From Mesonia phycicola (GTDB lineage Bacteria; Bacteroidota; Bacteroidia; Flavobacteriales; Flavobacteriaceae), in NCBI RefSeq assembly GCF_900141885.1, contig NZ_FQYY01000005.1, positions 62,001 through 126,000 on the forward strand: a DNA stretch of 64,000 nt, given 5' to 3'. The notes beneath the pieces are model-generated. The model ran no database searches and was not told where the DNA came from. It saw nothing but the letters and a program-made list of their open reading frames with translations. The position numbers were made by a program, and so were the translations under genes. Numbering within the stretch: the first letter of the stretch is position 1; each line of letters starts with the position of its first letter. This document shows positions 55,981-64,000 of this stretch, piece after piece.

Positions 55981-57122
55981 TAATCTTGGTTTAGCATATG
56001 GTAACTCTCCCTAATATAAGTAAAAAAATCTTCATTGTAATTTTCTCCTTTTACTCTTTCTCCTCTTTGGTGGCCTAATCTTACAATAATTAAATTGTCT
56101 TCTGGTATGCTAATTACATATTGCCCTAAAATACCGCGCATTGTAAAAATTTCTTTATCCATAAAATTGCTTAGCCAAAAGCCATAACCGTAAAAAGGAG
56201 TTTCTTTAAACTTAGGCTTTGTAGAAGTTGCTACAAAACTAGAATCTACTAACTGTTGTCCGTTCCATTTACCATATTGGCTATAGAGCTTACCAAATTT
56301 TGCAAAATCTCTTGCATTACTAGCAATACAGCAATAAGCTTTTTCCATACCACTTTGTTCACTATCTAATTGCCAAAGTGCTTCTTGGTGCATTCCCATT
56401 GGTTGCCAAAAACTTTCTGATAAATATTGAGATAGATTTTTTTTGGTAGCTTTTTCTATTACTAGGCCTAACAACTCTGTATTACCACTTAAATATTTAA
56501 AAGATTTTCCTGGTTGTTCAGTTACTTTTAAGTTTAATATTAACGATCTAATATCTTCATCTAAATAAGCTTGAGCAGTCATTCCAAAAGGATTGTAATA
56601 ATCTTCTTTCCAATTAAGGCCGCTAGACATAGAAGATAATTCGCCAATGGTTAGCTTTTTATCAAACTGCGGAAAAAAATTAGAAACAGGTTGGTTTAAC
56701 CCTTTAATATACCCATCATTTATGGCTTTTCCTAAGAGAGCAGAGGTAATACTTTTTGCCATAGAAAAAGAATTAGTTTTAGAATCTGCAGAATACCCGT
56801 CTGCATAATTTTCATACCAAATACTATCATTTTTAATTATAAGAAAGGCAACTGTCCCTAAGTCTTTATTGGTTTGTTGAAGAGCTTTGGTAGCAGAAAC
56901 CGAGTTATAATTTTTGTGTAGAGCCCAGGGTTGTGCAGTACCTGCTTTTATTGTTCTATTATCAAAATTAGGGTAATCATCTATATACGCAGTTTTGTGG
57001 CCTTGTAAATAGGTAAAACTAATCCCTTTTAAAATATAGCCTTTATCAAAAATAAATAACAGCGCTATGGCTAGTACAAGAATAGCTACTATAGCTAGTA
57101 CGAGTTTTTTAATAATTTTCAT
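55980..57122 (-). CDS. Membrane-anchored serine hydrolase (beta-lactamase/DD-peptidase fold)
   Basis: A 380-residue protein with an N-terminal anchor (residues 5-25) and a class C beta-lactamase-like domain. The SxxK motif is Ser120-Met-Ala-Lys123 in SFSMAKSITSALLG, and the second motif is Y210-LSGN in FKYLSGNTELLG. A C-terminal HQRG (in IVRLGHQRGE near 355) takes the place of KTG, as is common in esterase-like members. It may be a peptidase or an esterase; a true beta-lactamase is unlikely. Confidence 0.87.
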   Translation of the reverse strand: MKIIKKLVLAIVAILVLAIALLFIFDKGYILKGISFTYLQGHKTAYIDDYPNFDNRTIKAGTAQPWALHKNYNSVSATKALQQTNKDLGTVAFLIIKNDSIWYENYADGYSADSKTNSFSMAKSITSALLGKAINDGYIKGLNQPVSNFFPQFDKKLTIGELSSMSSGLNWKEDYYNPFGMTAQAYLDEDIRSLILNLKVTEQPGKSFKYLSGNTELLGLVIEKATKKNLSQYLSESFWQPMGMHQEALWQLDSEQSGMEKAYCCIASNARDFAKFGKLYSQYGKWNGQQLVDSSFVATSTKPKFKETPFYGYGFWLSNFMDKEIFTMRGILGQYVISIPEDNLIIVRLGHQRGERVKGENYNEDFFTYIRESYHMLNQD

Positions 57123-57158
57123 ATAAATGTTTTTTATACAGAATTAAATTGGGCAGCG

Positions 57159-57632
57159 TTAAAACAATTTTTGTTGTGGCGACGGACTTTCGTGTTCTAA
57201 CAGCCACTTTTTTCTCCATAAACCACTAGCAAAACCTGTAAGAGAACCATCACTGCCAATTACTCGGTGGCAAGGTACCACAATAGATAGCGGATTTTTA
57301 CCATTGGCACTTGCAATTGCTCTAATTGCTTTGGTGTTACCAATTTTTTTAGATTGCTCTAAGTAAGAAGTAGTTTTACCAAACGGAATTTCTAAAAGTG
57401 ATTTCCATACTTTTTTCTGAAATTCTGTTCCTTTTAAATGAATAGGGAAGGTGAATTTTTTTCTGCTACCATCAAAATATTCTTGTAATTGTTTTACAGC
57501 TTCTGCCAATACATTTGGAATTTTAGTGCTAATTTCTTCAGAAATATTTTTTGTAGAAATACTGCTAACTCCCAAATGGTCGCCTTCAATTAAAGTATTA
57601 CCTAGCGGTGTTTTTATAATTACTCTCTCCAT
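57159..57632 (-). CDS. ogt: Methylated-DNA--protein-cysteine methyltransferase
   Basis: Suicidal repair of O6-alkylguanine in DNA. The alkyl acceptor Cys121 is in VVPCHRVIG, and the helix-turn-helix part, GTEFQKKVWKSLLEIPFGKTTSY, is near 68-90. Length is 157 aa, the short Ogt type without an Ada regulatory domain. It lies two bases after the DUF21/CBS gene on the same strand. Confidence 0.95.
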   Translation of the reverse strand: MERVIIKTPLGNTLIEGDHLGVSSISTKNISEEISTKIPNVLAEAVKQLQEYFDGSRKKFTFPIHLKGTEFQKKVWKSLLEIPFGKTTSYLEQSKKIGNTKAIRAIASANGKNPLSIVVPCHRVIGSDGSLTGFASGLWRKKWLLEHESPSPQQKLF

Positions 57633-57634
57633 TT

Positions 57635-58723
57635 TTAATTATTGCCTTCTTCGTCTTCATTTTGTGGGTGAGAGATAATACCCAAACGTTTGGCGCGACG
57701 CTCCCAGTTTTTTCTAGCTAAGTGTTGCATATCTTGAATGCTATCACTTTCATCCATAATTTCTAGGCCTAATAAAGTTTCAATAATATCTTCCATAGTA
57801 ATTAAACCAACCGTGTTACCAAACTCATCTGTTACCATAGCTAAGTGCGCTCTTTTTTCAATAAAAAAATCAAATAGATGAGGTATGGGAGTGTGAGACT
57901 GGGTAATTAAAACTTCTCTTTTTAAACTTGCTAAAGGCTCATTTCCTTTTTTATTAATAATTTCTTCAAGAATATTATCTTTTAAAACAAAACCGGTAAT
58001 GTTACTAGACTTGTCTTTATAAATAGGAATACGTGAAAATTTTAAATTTTTATGTGTTTCATGAAACGTTTGTATGCTGGTAGACTCATCTTCTGTTACC
58101 GCAACAGAAAAAGGCGTCATGACATCTTTTGCTAGAATGGATTTAAACACCAATAAGTTTTTAATAAACGTAGATTCACTTTCTTTAAAAACCCCTTCTT
58201 TTTGGGCAGCATCTGTAAGTGCCATAAATTCTTCTTTACTCATTTGGTTGGCGTGAGCAGATTTACCTATAAGGCGAGTAAATAACATTAAAATCCATAA
58301 AACTCCTGTATATTTTAAAGGAAATAATATTAATGTCAATGCCTTTGCTGTAAAGTTTCCTAGAGATTTCCAGTAATTTGCTCCAATTGTTTTAGGAATA
58401 ATTTCTGATACTATTAAAATTAAAGCTGTCATTATTGCAGAGACGATACCTACAGAATTATTTCCGCTACCAAACGTTTTTTCTGCTTGTACACCTACCA
58501 AAATTGCGCCTACCGTATGCGCAATTGTATTTAGCGTTAAAATAGCAATGAGCGGTTGGTCTACATTTTTTTTAAAGGCAGCTAGTTGTTTGGCAAAAGA
58601 TTTACCTTCTTTAATTTTTATTCTTATGTATGTAGGGGTAACACTAAGAAGAGCGGCTTCTAAAATAGAGCATAAAAAAGAAATGAAAATAGAAAGTATG
58701 GCGTAAACTAGTAAAAGAGTCAT
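57635..58723 (-). CDS. CNNM/CorC-type protein (DUF21 and CBS pair)
   Basis: A 362-residue membrane protein of the hemolysin-C/CNNM family. The DUF21 (CNNM) transmembrane domain (residues 1-160) has SEIIPKTIGANYWKSLGN; the CBS pair follows (about 195-320) with VMTPFSVAVTEDES and AMVTDEFGNTVGLITMEDIIETLLG. CNNM proteins act in magnesium or cobalt transport, probably as Na+-coupled exporters. It lacks the C-terminal CorC_HlyC domain seen in longer members. The short C-terminal tail is acidic. Confidence 0.88.
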   Translation of the reverse strand: MTLLLVYAILSIFISFLCSILEAALLSVTPTYIRIKIKEGKSFAKQLAAFKKNVDQPLIAILTLNTIAHTVGAILVGVQAEKTFGSGNNSVGIVSAIMTALILIVSEIIPKTIGANYWKSLGNFTAKALTLILFPLKYTGVLWILMLFTRLIGKSAHANQMSKEEFMALTDAAQKEGVFKESESTFIKNLLVFKSILAKDVMTPFSVAVTEDESTSIQTFHETHKNLKFSRIPIYKDKSSNITGFVLKDNILEEIINKKGNEPLASLKREVLITQSHTPIPHLFDFFIEKRAHLAMVTDEFGNTVGLITMEDIIETLLGLEIMDESDSIQDMQHLARKNWERRAKRLGIISHPQNEDEEGNN

Positions 58724-58804
58724 TTAGCAATGTGATTAATTCTACAATTTAAAAATTAATCAAAAGCCAACGTCTTAAAAAGTAATTAAATTTTGAAAAG
58801 AAAG

Positions 58805-58833
58805 GACTCCTCGTGTGGGGTACTCGAGGAGTC
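58805..58833 (-). terminator. Hairpin after the small anchored-protein gene
   Basis: GACTCCTCG (58805-58813) pairs with CGAGGAGTC (58825-58833), with an 11-base loop. On the minus strand it is followed by a T-rich CTTTCTTTT tract rather than a pure T-run. It lies nine bases past the stop of the gene at 58842. Confidence 0.6.
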
Positions 58834-58841
58834 TCTCTTCG

Positions 58842-59291
58842 TTAAGCTTTCTCTATATAGCCTAACCATTTTTTTGCAGTGTTTAAATAGATTGCAGCAT
58901 CTGCAGAAATATCTTCGTCTTCTTTATAAAAGTCTATTTGTTTGACTCCAAAAGCGCCAGAAAGTTTAATTTTAATTTCTTTTATATCTGCAACATTAGT
59001 TGCAGGAGAGACTAATTGTGCGTGACTCATTTGAGAAATATCTATAACTTCTAGATTTTCTGGTTCGTTAATATTACCTATTACGAGTTTTTTTTCATTT
59101 TCATCTAAACCCAAAAACGACCAATAATTTACTTCTAATAAATTGAAGTTTAAATTGTTATCTTGACCAAATTTTTTAAGTTTTTGTTGGTATTTTTTCT
59201 GATAATTGAATTGTTTTAGGCTCACCATAACTAAGGGAACCATAAAAAGTAATAAGAAAAATATTCCTATTAATATTGAAGATGTATCCAT
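58842..59291 (-). CDS. Membrane-anchored protein of unknown function
   Basis: A 149-residue protein with one N-terminal membrane helix (about residues 5-24, SILIGIFFLLLFMVPLVMVSL) and a cytosolic, strand-rich C-terminal part (VNYWSFLGLDENEKKLVIGN, IKIKLSGAFGVKQIDFYKED). No family was recognised. It is on the same strand as the haem genes but separated from them by another small gene. Confidence 0.65.
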   Translation of the reverse strand: MDTSSILIGIFFLLLFMVPLVMVSLKQFNYQKKYQQKLKKFGQDNNLNFNLLEVNYWSFLGLDENEKKLVIGNINEPENLEVIDISQMSHAQLVSPATNVADIKEIKIKLSGAFGVKQIDFYKEDEDISADAAIYLNTAKKWLGYIEKA

Positions 59292-59408
59292 GATATATAA
59301 GTTATAGCATAAAATATAGTAAAGGCTTATTTATGCTTTTTTAATAAAAAATAATTTAAAACCATCAGTAACCGGTTGGGTACTGATACACTGAGATGGA
59401 TATATTCT

Positions 59409-59771
59409 TCAGAAAAAGAAATGAAAAGGATAGATAAATTGAAGTATACGCTTTCTTCTATCTTCTGTATGAGTTGACTTTTTAGAAAACTTAAATAGAG
59501 AAATATTTGCTACTTCGTAAGTATAAAAAAGAGGATAACCTAAAAGGTCATCATGCTCATAATCAGGTAGATTTTGTGAGCTAAAATTAAAGTGACTTAC
59601 ATCTTCAACAAAAAGATTTTGCTGAAAATGAGCACTAGATAATTTGTAGTTGCTTTTAGAAGTGTCAATTAAATTATCTGTACCTACACGGTTTTGTATG
59701 GTAGCCAAACTTGGTAACCATACAAAACAACTTAATAGGAGTAATAACTTATATTTAATTATTTGTTTCAA
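59409..59771 (-). CDS. Hypothetical exported protein
   Basis: A 120-residue reading frame with a possible signal peptide (LLLLLSCFVWLPSLATIQ). It starts at TTG 49 bases after hemB. The remainder is low in recognisable structure, rich in Phe, His and Ser, and ends in ILQFIYPFHFFF. The signal peptide and position make it plausible, but no homologue comes to mind. Confidence 0.5.
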   Translation of the reverse strand: MKQIIKYKLLLLLSCFVWLPSLATIQNRVGTDNLIDTSKSNYKLSSAHFQQNLFVEDVSHFNFSSQNLPDYEHDDLLGYPLFYTYEVANISLFKFSKKSTHTEDRRKRILQFIYPFHFFF

Positions 59772-59819
59772 CTTCTTTTTTTAGTTAGAAAGTACTTATC
59801 TAATTGTATGCCATTTTAT

Positions 59820-60812
59820 TTATGAAATAAGTTTAGCTGCATATTTGGCAAAATAGGTAGATATTAAGCTAGCACCAGCTCTTTTAATGGCAGTTAATTG
59901 TTCTAAGATGACAGCGTCGTGATCTATCCATCCTTTTTCTGAAGCAGCTTTAATCATAGCATACTCTCCAGAAACCTGATAAACAGCAACAGGTACATTT
60001 ACGGCATTTTTAACTTCTCTAACAATGTCTAAATAGCACAAACCAGGTTTTACCATTACAATGTCTGCACCTTCTTCTACATCGTGTATTGCTTCTTTAA
60101 TGGCTTCTGTACGGTTGGCATAATCCATTTGGTATGTCTTTTTGTTTTTTGGCACTTTTACTTTGCTATCTTTTGGTGCAGAGTCTAATGCATCACGAAA
60201 AGGACCGTAAAAAGCAGAGGCGTATTTAGCGCTATAGCTCATAATACCTACATTATGAAAACCGCTTTCTTCTAATCCGTTTCTAATGGCCAAAATACGA
60301 CCATCCATCATATCGCTAGGTGCAACAAAATCTGCTCCTGCTTCTGCGTGGCTTATGCTCATTCTTGTGAGTGCATCGTTAGTAGCATCGTTTACAATTT
60401 GCCCGTTTTCAATAATACCATCGTGCCCATAAATAGAATAAGGGTCTAGTGCTACGTCTGGCATCACAATCATTTCTGGTACGGCATCTTTAATTGCTCT
60501 AATGGTTTGTTGCATTAGGCCGTCTTTGTTCCAAGCTTCTTTACCAGTATTGTCTTTTAAATTTTCACTTACTTTGGTATATAGGTTTACCGCTTTTATA
60601 CCCAAATCCCACAGTTCTTTTACTTCTTTTACCGTACCATCTAAAGATTGACGGTAAACTCCTGGCATAGAAGGAACTTCTTTTTTTACATTTTTTCCTT
60701 CAGCAATAAACATAGGGCACATAAAATCTTGCGGACTTATGCTTGTTTCTCTAACTAAGCTTCTAATAGACTCGTTGGTTCTTAATCTTCTATTTCTTTG
60801 TAGTGGGAACAT
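59820..60812 (-). CDS. hemB: Porphobilinogen synthase (delta-aminolevulinate dehydratase)
   Basis: Condenses two 5-aminolevulinate molecules to porphobilinogen. The two Schiff-base lysines are Lys196 (MSYSAKYAS) and Lys255 (VMVKPGL). In place of the Zn-binding cysteine cluster, residues 119-131 read DVALDPYSIYGHD, the Asp/Ala pattern of magnesium/potassium-type enzymes, so this one should not need catalytic zinc. Length is 330 aa. It lies downstream of hemE and hemF on the same strand. Confidence 0.97.
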   Translation of the reverse strand: MFPLQRNRRLRTNESIRSLVRETSISPQDFMCPMFIAEGKNVKKEVPSMPGVYRQSLDGTVKEVKELWDLGIKAVNLYTKVSENLKDNTGKEAWNKDGLMQQTIRAIKDAVPEMIVMPDVALDPYSIYGHDGIIENGQIVNDATNDALTRMSISHAEAGADFVAPSDMMDGRILAIRNGLEESGFHNVGIMSYSAKYASAFYGPFRDALDSAPKDSKVKVPKNKKTYQMDYANRTEAIKEAIHDVEEGADIVMVKPGLCYLDIVREVKNAVNVPVAVYQVSGEYAMIKAASEKGWIDHDAVILEQLTAIKRAGASLISTYFAKYAAKLIS

Positions 60813-60906
60813 AATATTTTTTTTAATTAACAGTAGATAGTTTTAAGTGTACAGTGAGACTCAAAACTTGTCATAATGTTGTTTTTATTTTTCTAATTAA
60901 TGAAGC

Positions 60907-61038
60907 TCACATTTTCTTTATTTCTACTATTTCAGGCAATAAAATATCAGCTTCTGTTTCTTCAATATATTTTTCTGAATCAGGATACGAGTTAGTAGTT
61001 GTATAAATTTTAAAACAAGTGAATGTGCTTTTTGCCAT
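60907..61038 (-). CDS. Possible 43-residue protein
   Basis: A short frame (MAKSTFTCFKIYTTTNSYPD...) in the 287-base gap between hemF and hemB. It is hydrophilic, with a cluster of glutamates near the end, and has no recognised motif. It starts at an ATG and stops before hemB. It could equally be chance; nothing else supports it. Confidence 0.25.
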   Translation of the reverse strand: MAKSTFTCFKIYTTTNSYPDSEKYIEETEADILLPEIVEIKKM

Positions 61039-61099
61039 ACTTTATAATTTTTATAATCTACCATACAGTGAACTGTTTACAGAAAACTTAGAACTTACA

Positions 61100-62002
61100 T
61101 TAAACCCAATCTTTAGGATTTTCTAATACGTTAATTAGTTTTTCTTCTTCACTGCCTTTTTCTGGAGTTTGATTGTAAACCCATTGCACGTGAGGTGGCA
61201 AACTCATTAATATGCTTTCTATTCTTCCGTTAGTTTTTAGTCCAAATAAAGTGCCTTTATCGTGTACCAAATTAAATTCTACATAACGTCCTCTTCGTAC
61301 TTCTTGCCAATCTCTATTTTCTTTGGTAAAAGGTAAGTCTTTTCTTTTTTCAACAATAGGAATGTAGGCAGTTAAAAAACTATTACCTACTTCGGTTACA
61401 AAATTATACCAATCTTGCATACTTCTTTCTTCAGAAGCTTTTAAATGATCAAAAAATAAACCACCAATACCACGAGCTTCATTACGATGAGCGTTCCAAA
61501 AATATTCGTCACATTTCTTTTTATAATCTGTATAAAAATTAGAATTGTGTTTGTCGCAAGCATTTTTAGAAGTCTGGTGAAAATGTACAGCATCTTCTTC
61601 AAATAAATAATACGGAGTTAAATCTTGGCCGCCTCCAAACCATTGGTCAATAATATTGTTTTCTTTATCATACATTTCAAAATAACGCCAATTAGCATGT
61701 ACGGTAGGAACCATAGGGTTTTTAGGGTGAATAACAAGACTTAAACCACAAGCAAAAAAGTTAACATCTCCTACGTTAAAGTATTTTTGCATTGCTGGAG
61801 CCAACGGGCCGTGTACTGCAGATATATTAACGCCGCCTTTTTCAAAAACATTACCATTTTCGATAACGCGAGTTCTTCCGCCACCGCCTTCTTCTCTGTT
61901 CCAGATATCTTCATGAAATTTTGCTTTGCCGTCAATCTCTTCTAGTTTTTGGGTAATACGGTCTTGAAGGTTTTCTATGTATGAATAAAATTGATCTTTC
62001 AT
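61100..62002 (-). CDS. hemF: Coproporphyrinogen III oxidase, oxygen-dependent
   Basis: Aerobic oxidative decarboxylation of coproporphyrinogen III to protoporphyrinogen IX. The family blocks are clear: REEGGGGRTRVIENGNVFEKGGVN near 36-59, WFGGGQDLTPYY near 121-132, and the C-terminal RRGRYVEFNLVHDKGTLFGLKTNGRIESILMSLPP. Length is 300 aa. It overlaps the preceding small gene by four bases. Using HemF rather than HemN fits an aerobic lifestyle. Confidence 0.97.
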   Translation of the reverse strand: MKDQFYSYIENLQDRITQKLEEIDGKAKFHEDIWNREEGGGGRTRVIENGNVFEKGGVNISAVHGPLAPAMQKYFNVGDVNFFACGLSLVIHPKNPMVPTVHANWRYFEMYDKENNIIDQWFGGGQDLTPYYLFEEDAVHFHQTSKNACDKHNSNFYTDYKKKCDEYFWNAHRNEARGIGGLFFDHLKASEERSMQDWYNFVTEVGNSFLTAYIPIVEKRKDLPFTKENRDWQEVRRGRYVEFNLVHDKGTLFGLKTNGRIESILMSLPPHVQWVYNQTPEKGSEEEKLINVLENPKDWV

Positions 62003-62403
62003 TTTTGATGAAGGTATTTTGTGGTTTCGCTTATTTTTTGAACTAAATTAAAAGAGAAGGTTTTACTTTCTTCTTGTGCGGTTTTATAAATAAGTATAAT
62101 TTTTTCAGCTAAAAAAGTTTGATTTTCTGGCGCTTCTAAAGTAATTATTTGCTGAAGAAGGTCTGCTAATTTCTCATACATTTCAAAATCAAAATTCTTT
62201 TGCTGGAGTGTATTTATAAAAATATTGGTTTCAGTAGAAATGATTTCATCCAAATTAAAACCAAGTATTTGTTGTATTTTTTTACTGATTTGATCTCGTT
62301 GTTGAGCATCCCAATTCTGCGGAATAAAGTCCCAAGTGAGCAAAGAGTTTAGAGCTTTGTCTACTTCTTCTTTCTTTTCGTCTTTAAGTCCTTTACTTAA
62401 CAT
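61999..62403 (-). CDS. Unknown helical protein in the haem operon
   Basis: A 134-residue, mostly helical, soluble protein (KALNSLLTWDFIPQNWDAQQRDQISKKIQQILGF; FAL-type helices through the rest). No signal peptide, membrane segment or recognised domain. Its stop overlaps the hemF start (ATGA), so the two are translationally coupled. It starts three bases after the DUF6973 gene. A role linked to haem synthesis is only inferred from that. Confidence 0.75.
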   Translation of the reverse strand: MLSKGLKDEKKEEVDKALNSLLTWDFIPQNWDAQQRDQISKKIQQILGFNLDEIISTETNIFINTLQQKNFDFEMYEKLADLLQQIITLEAPENQTFLAEKIILIYKTAQEESKTFSFNLVQKISETTKYLHQK

Positions 62404-62406
62404 ATT

Positions 62407-62892
62407 TTACATGGTTTTAATAAAGACTAAATTGTTCTGGTAGGCAGAAATTTCTTGTGCTTGTTGTACAAGTTTTGCACTTTTCATCATTACTTGTAGT
62501 TTTTTTATAATTTCTTCGGAAGAGATTTCTTGTAGAAAAAGCTGTCTGCCAATTTTATTATTATGCAAATCCATAGTTTGTGGCAATGTAGGATTTGGAG
62601 ATAAACGTTCGTGTAAGTTAGTAATTTCTTCTGCCCAAGCTATTGCTTTATCTCTTTGTTTTACCTGCGGAAGTGATGCTTCTGCTATTTTAAAATTCCA
62701 AAGGGCATGTCTAAAGGCATTTGTTTTATTGTCTTTATGATGCGCTTTGCCAAATAAATTATTGCAAATTTTAACGGTGTTTTTGGTTGCTTTGTAAGTA
62801 GGTAAAATTAATCTGGGCTTAAATAAAAAGGTTTTAGCTAATACAAAAAGTTGCGAAAGCTCTAGTTGTTTTATTTTAGCCCAGATTGCCAT
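62407..62892 (-). CDS. DUF6973-like protein in the haem operon
   Basis: A 161-residue protein resembling the DUF6973 family: NLFGKAHHKDNKTNAFRHALWNFKIAE near 45-71, AWAEEITNLHE near 85 and MDLHNNKIGRQLF near 106. Several conserved His, Asp and Glu residues suggest a metal site or enzyme, but no function is known to me. The gene is packed directly between hemE (no gap) and the unknown gene (3 bases), so it is part of the operon. Confidence 0.7.
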   Translation of the reverse strand: MAIWAKIKQLELSQLFVLAKTFLFKPRLILPTYKATKNTVKICNNLFGKAHHKDNKTNAFRHALWNFKIAEASLPQVKQRDKAIAWAEEITNLHERLSPNPTLPQTMDLHNNKIGRQLFLQEISSEEIIKKLQVMMKSAKLVQQAQEISAYQNNLVFIKTM

Positions 62893-63921
62893 TTATCTTG
62901 GTTGATATTCTTTTACCGCTTCTACAAAAGCTTTGGCATTTTCTACTGGAATATTTGGTAAAATACCGTGACCTAAGTTAACGATGTATTTATCTTTACC
63001 AAACTCATTGATCATTTGGTGAACCATTTTTTTAATTTCTTTTGGAGGAGAAAACAACCTAGAAGGGTCAAAATTACCTTGTAAAGTAATGTTACCTCCA
63101 CTTAAATAACGTGCGTTTGCTGCAGAACACGTCCAATCTACACCTAATGCAGATGCTCCAGATTGGCTCATTTCTTTTAATGCAAACCAGCAACCTTTAC
63201 CAAAAGCAATTACAGGAATTTGTTCTTTTAACGCATCAATTATTTGTTGCATATATTGCCAAGAAAATTCTTGGTAATCTACAGGAGAAAGCATACCTCC
63301 CCAAGAATCAAATAATTGTACCGCATCTACACCAACTTCTACTTTACCTTTTAAGTAAGCAATAGTAGTATCTGTTATTTTTTGCAATAACATATGTGCT
63401 GCAACAGGATTTGTAAAACAAAACTCTTTAGCTTTATCAAAGTTTTTAGAACCTTGACCTTGTATTAGGTAGCAAAGAATTGTCCACGGTGAGCCTGCAA
63501 AACCAATTAATGGTACTTCATTATTTAGTTCTTGCTTGGTCATTTTAATAGCTTCATACACGTAGCCTAATTCTTCATACACATTTGGTACTACAATATT
63601 ATCTACTTGTGCAGAAGTTCTAATTGGAGTAGGAAGCCAAGGGCCAACTCCTGGTTTCATTTCTATTTCTATTCCCATTGCTTGTGGGACAACTAAAATA
63701 TCACTGAATAAAATTGCAGCATCTGTACCCACTTGTTTGATAGGCATTACCGTAATTTCTGTAGCTAGTTCTGGAGTTTGGCAACGGGTAAAGAAGTCAT
63801 ATTTTTCTTTTAACTTCATAAAATCTGGTAAATATCTACCTGCTTGGCGCATCATCCAAACTGGTGGGCGCTCTACCGTTTCTCCTTTTAAAGCTTTTAA
63901 AAATAAATCGTTTTTAATCAT
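62893..63921 (-). CDS. hemE: Uroporphyrinogen decarboxylase
   Basis: Decarboxylates uroporphyrinogen III to coproporphyrinogen III. The N-terminal [18 protein letters not shown] (residues 17-34) holds the substrate-binding Arg and Asp motifs; [12 protein letters not shown] and the C-terminal [20 protein letters not shown] are also typical. Length (342 aa) is normal. It overlaps the upstream hemD-like gene by eight bases, and the next gene follows without a gap. Confidence 0.98.
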   Translation of the reverse strand: MIKNDLFLKALKGETVERPPVWMMRQAGRYLPDFMKLKEKYDFFTRCQTPELATEITVMPIKQVGTDAAILFSDILVVPQAMGIEIEMKPGVGPWLPTPIRTSAQVDNIVVPNVYEELGYVYEAIKMTKQELNNEVPLIGFAGSPWTILCYLIQGQGSKNFDKAKEFCFTNPVAAHMLLQKITDTTIAYLKGKVEVGVDAVQLFDSWGGMLSPVDYQEFSWQYMQQIIDALKEQIPVIAFGKGCWFALKEMSQSGASALGVDWTCSAANARYLSGGNITLQGNFDPSRLFSPPKEIKKMVHQMINEFGKDKYIVNLGHGILPNIPVENAKAFVEAVKEYQPR

Positions 63922-64000
63922 GTTTTAATTCTTTAACCACCTGAACAATTACGTTTTCTATAGTGGGTTTATTTGCAATTTTTATCTTTTTAATATGTTT
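63914..64000 (-). CDS. hemD: Probable uroporphyrinogen-III synthase, C-terminal fragment
   Basis: The last 28 residues of a gene that runs off the right edge, reading [20 protein letters not shown] at the end. The [10 protein letters not shown] pattern resembles the C-terminus of flavobacterial HemD proteins, and position directly upstream of hemE (8-base overlap) fits a hemD. The fragment is too short for certainty; a HemCD-type arrangement further upstream is possible. Confidence 0.6.
   Translation of the reverse strand, partial: KHIKKIKIANKPTIENVIVQVVKELKHD

Overview
The window is chromosomal DNA from a member of the Bacteroidota, almost certainly family Flavobacteriaceae. It is AT-rich. 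It carries a type IX secretion (T9SS) sorting domain, a SusC/FecA-like TonB receptor paired with a DUF4249 lipoprotein, and flavobacterial orphan families (DUF3109, DUF4286, DUF4153, DUF4249, DUF6973). There are no clear Shine-Dalgarno sites, and several promoters fit the Bacteroidota pattern TTG-N19/20-TAnnTTTG. Several genes can only start at TTG or GTG. No transposase, integrase, phage gene, CRISPR array or rRNA was seen.

Layout. 1-2342 (minus): start of an exported protein, a flippase-like membrane protein, panD, panC. 2456-7142 (plus): a half-length glycogen synthase-like protein, glmS, atpD-atpC. 7204-13136 (minus): dgt, nrdA, nrdB, a DUF3109 protein. 13283-17090: marC, a tail protease, a dCMP deaminase and small membrane proteins. 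17288-21578 (plus): ankyrin protein, DUF2271 protein and a PepSY/flavodoxin/reductase fusion, which I read as an envelope electron-transfer unit. 21640-26561: a persulfide-dioxygenase/rhodanese protein, then a TonB receptor with its lipoprotein partner. 26562-31009: an accessory islet of unknown secreted proteins beside tRNA-Leu, with degraded partial copies of the tRNA and its terminator and several GC-rich palindromic repeats. 31158-33458 (plus): prs, rplY, pth. 33517-36798 (minus): a large T9SS-exported metalloprotease. 36887-50809 (plus): ribF, an HTTM protein, serS, a TPR protein, DUF4286, rsmA, mgtE, a thioesterase, a hydroxyacid dehydrogenase, DUF1801, a VOC protein and mfd. 50922-58723 (minus): a beta-barrel protein, a YraN nuclease, LD-carboxypeptidase, a 3'-5' exonuclease, DUF4153, a serine hydrolase, an alkyltransferase and a CBS/DUF21 protein. 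58842-64000 (minus): small proteins and a haem operon in the order hemD (partial), hemE, DUF6973, unknown, hemF, hemB.

Most of the window is conserved housekeeping sequence. The parts worth a second look are: (i) the DUF2271 protein, which carries a textbook ApbE flavinylation motif and sits next to a membrane flavoreductase; (ii) the tRNA-Leu islet, with its tRNA remnants, tandem gene duplication and repeat-bounded cassette; (iii) a dispersed ~90-bp non-coding repeat present twice, 36 kb apart; (iv) transcription signals that overlap start codons (serS/TPR gene, mfd). I found no clearly new defence or biosynthetic system.
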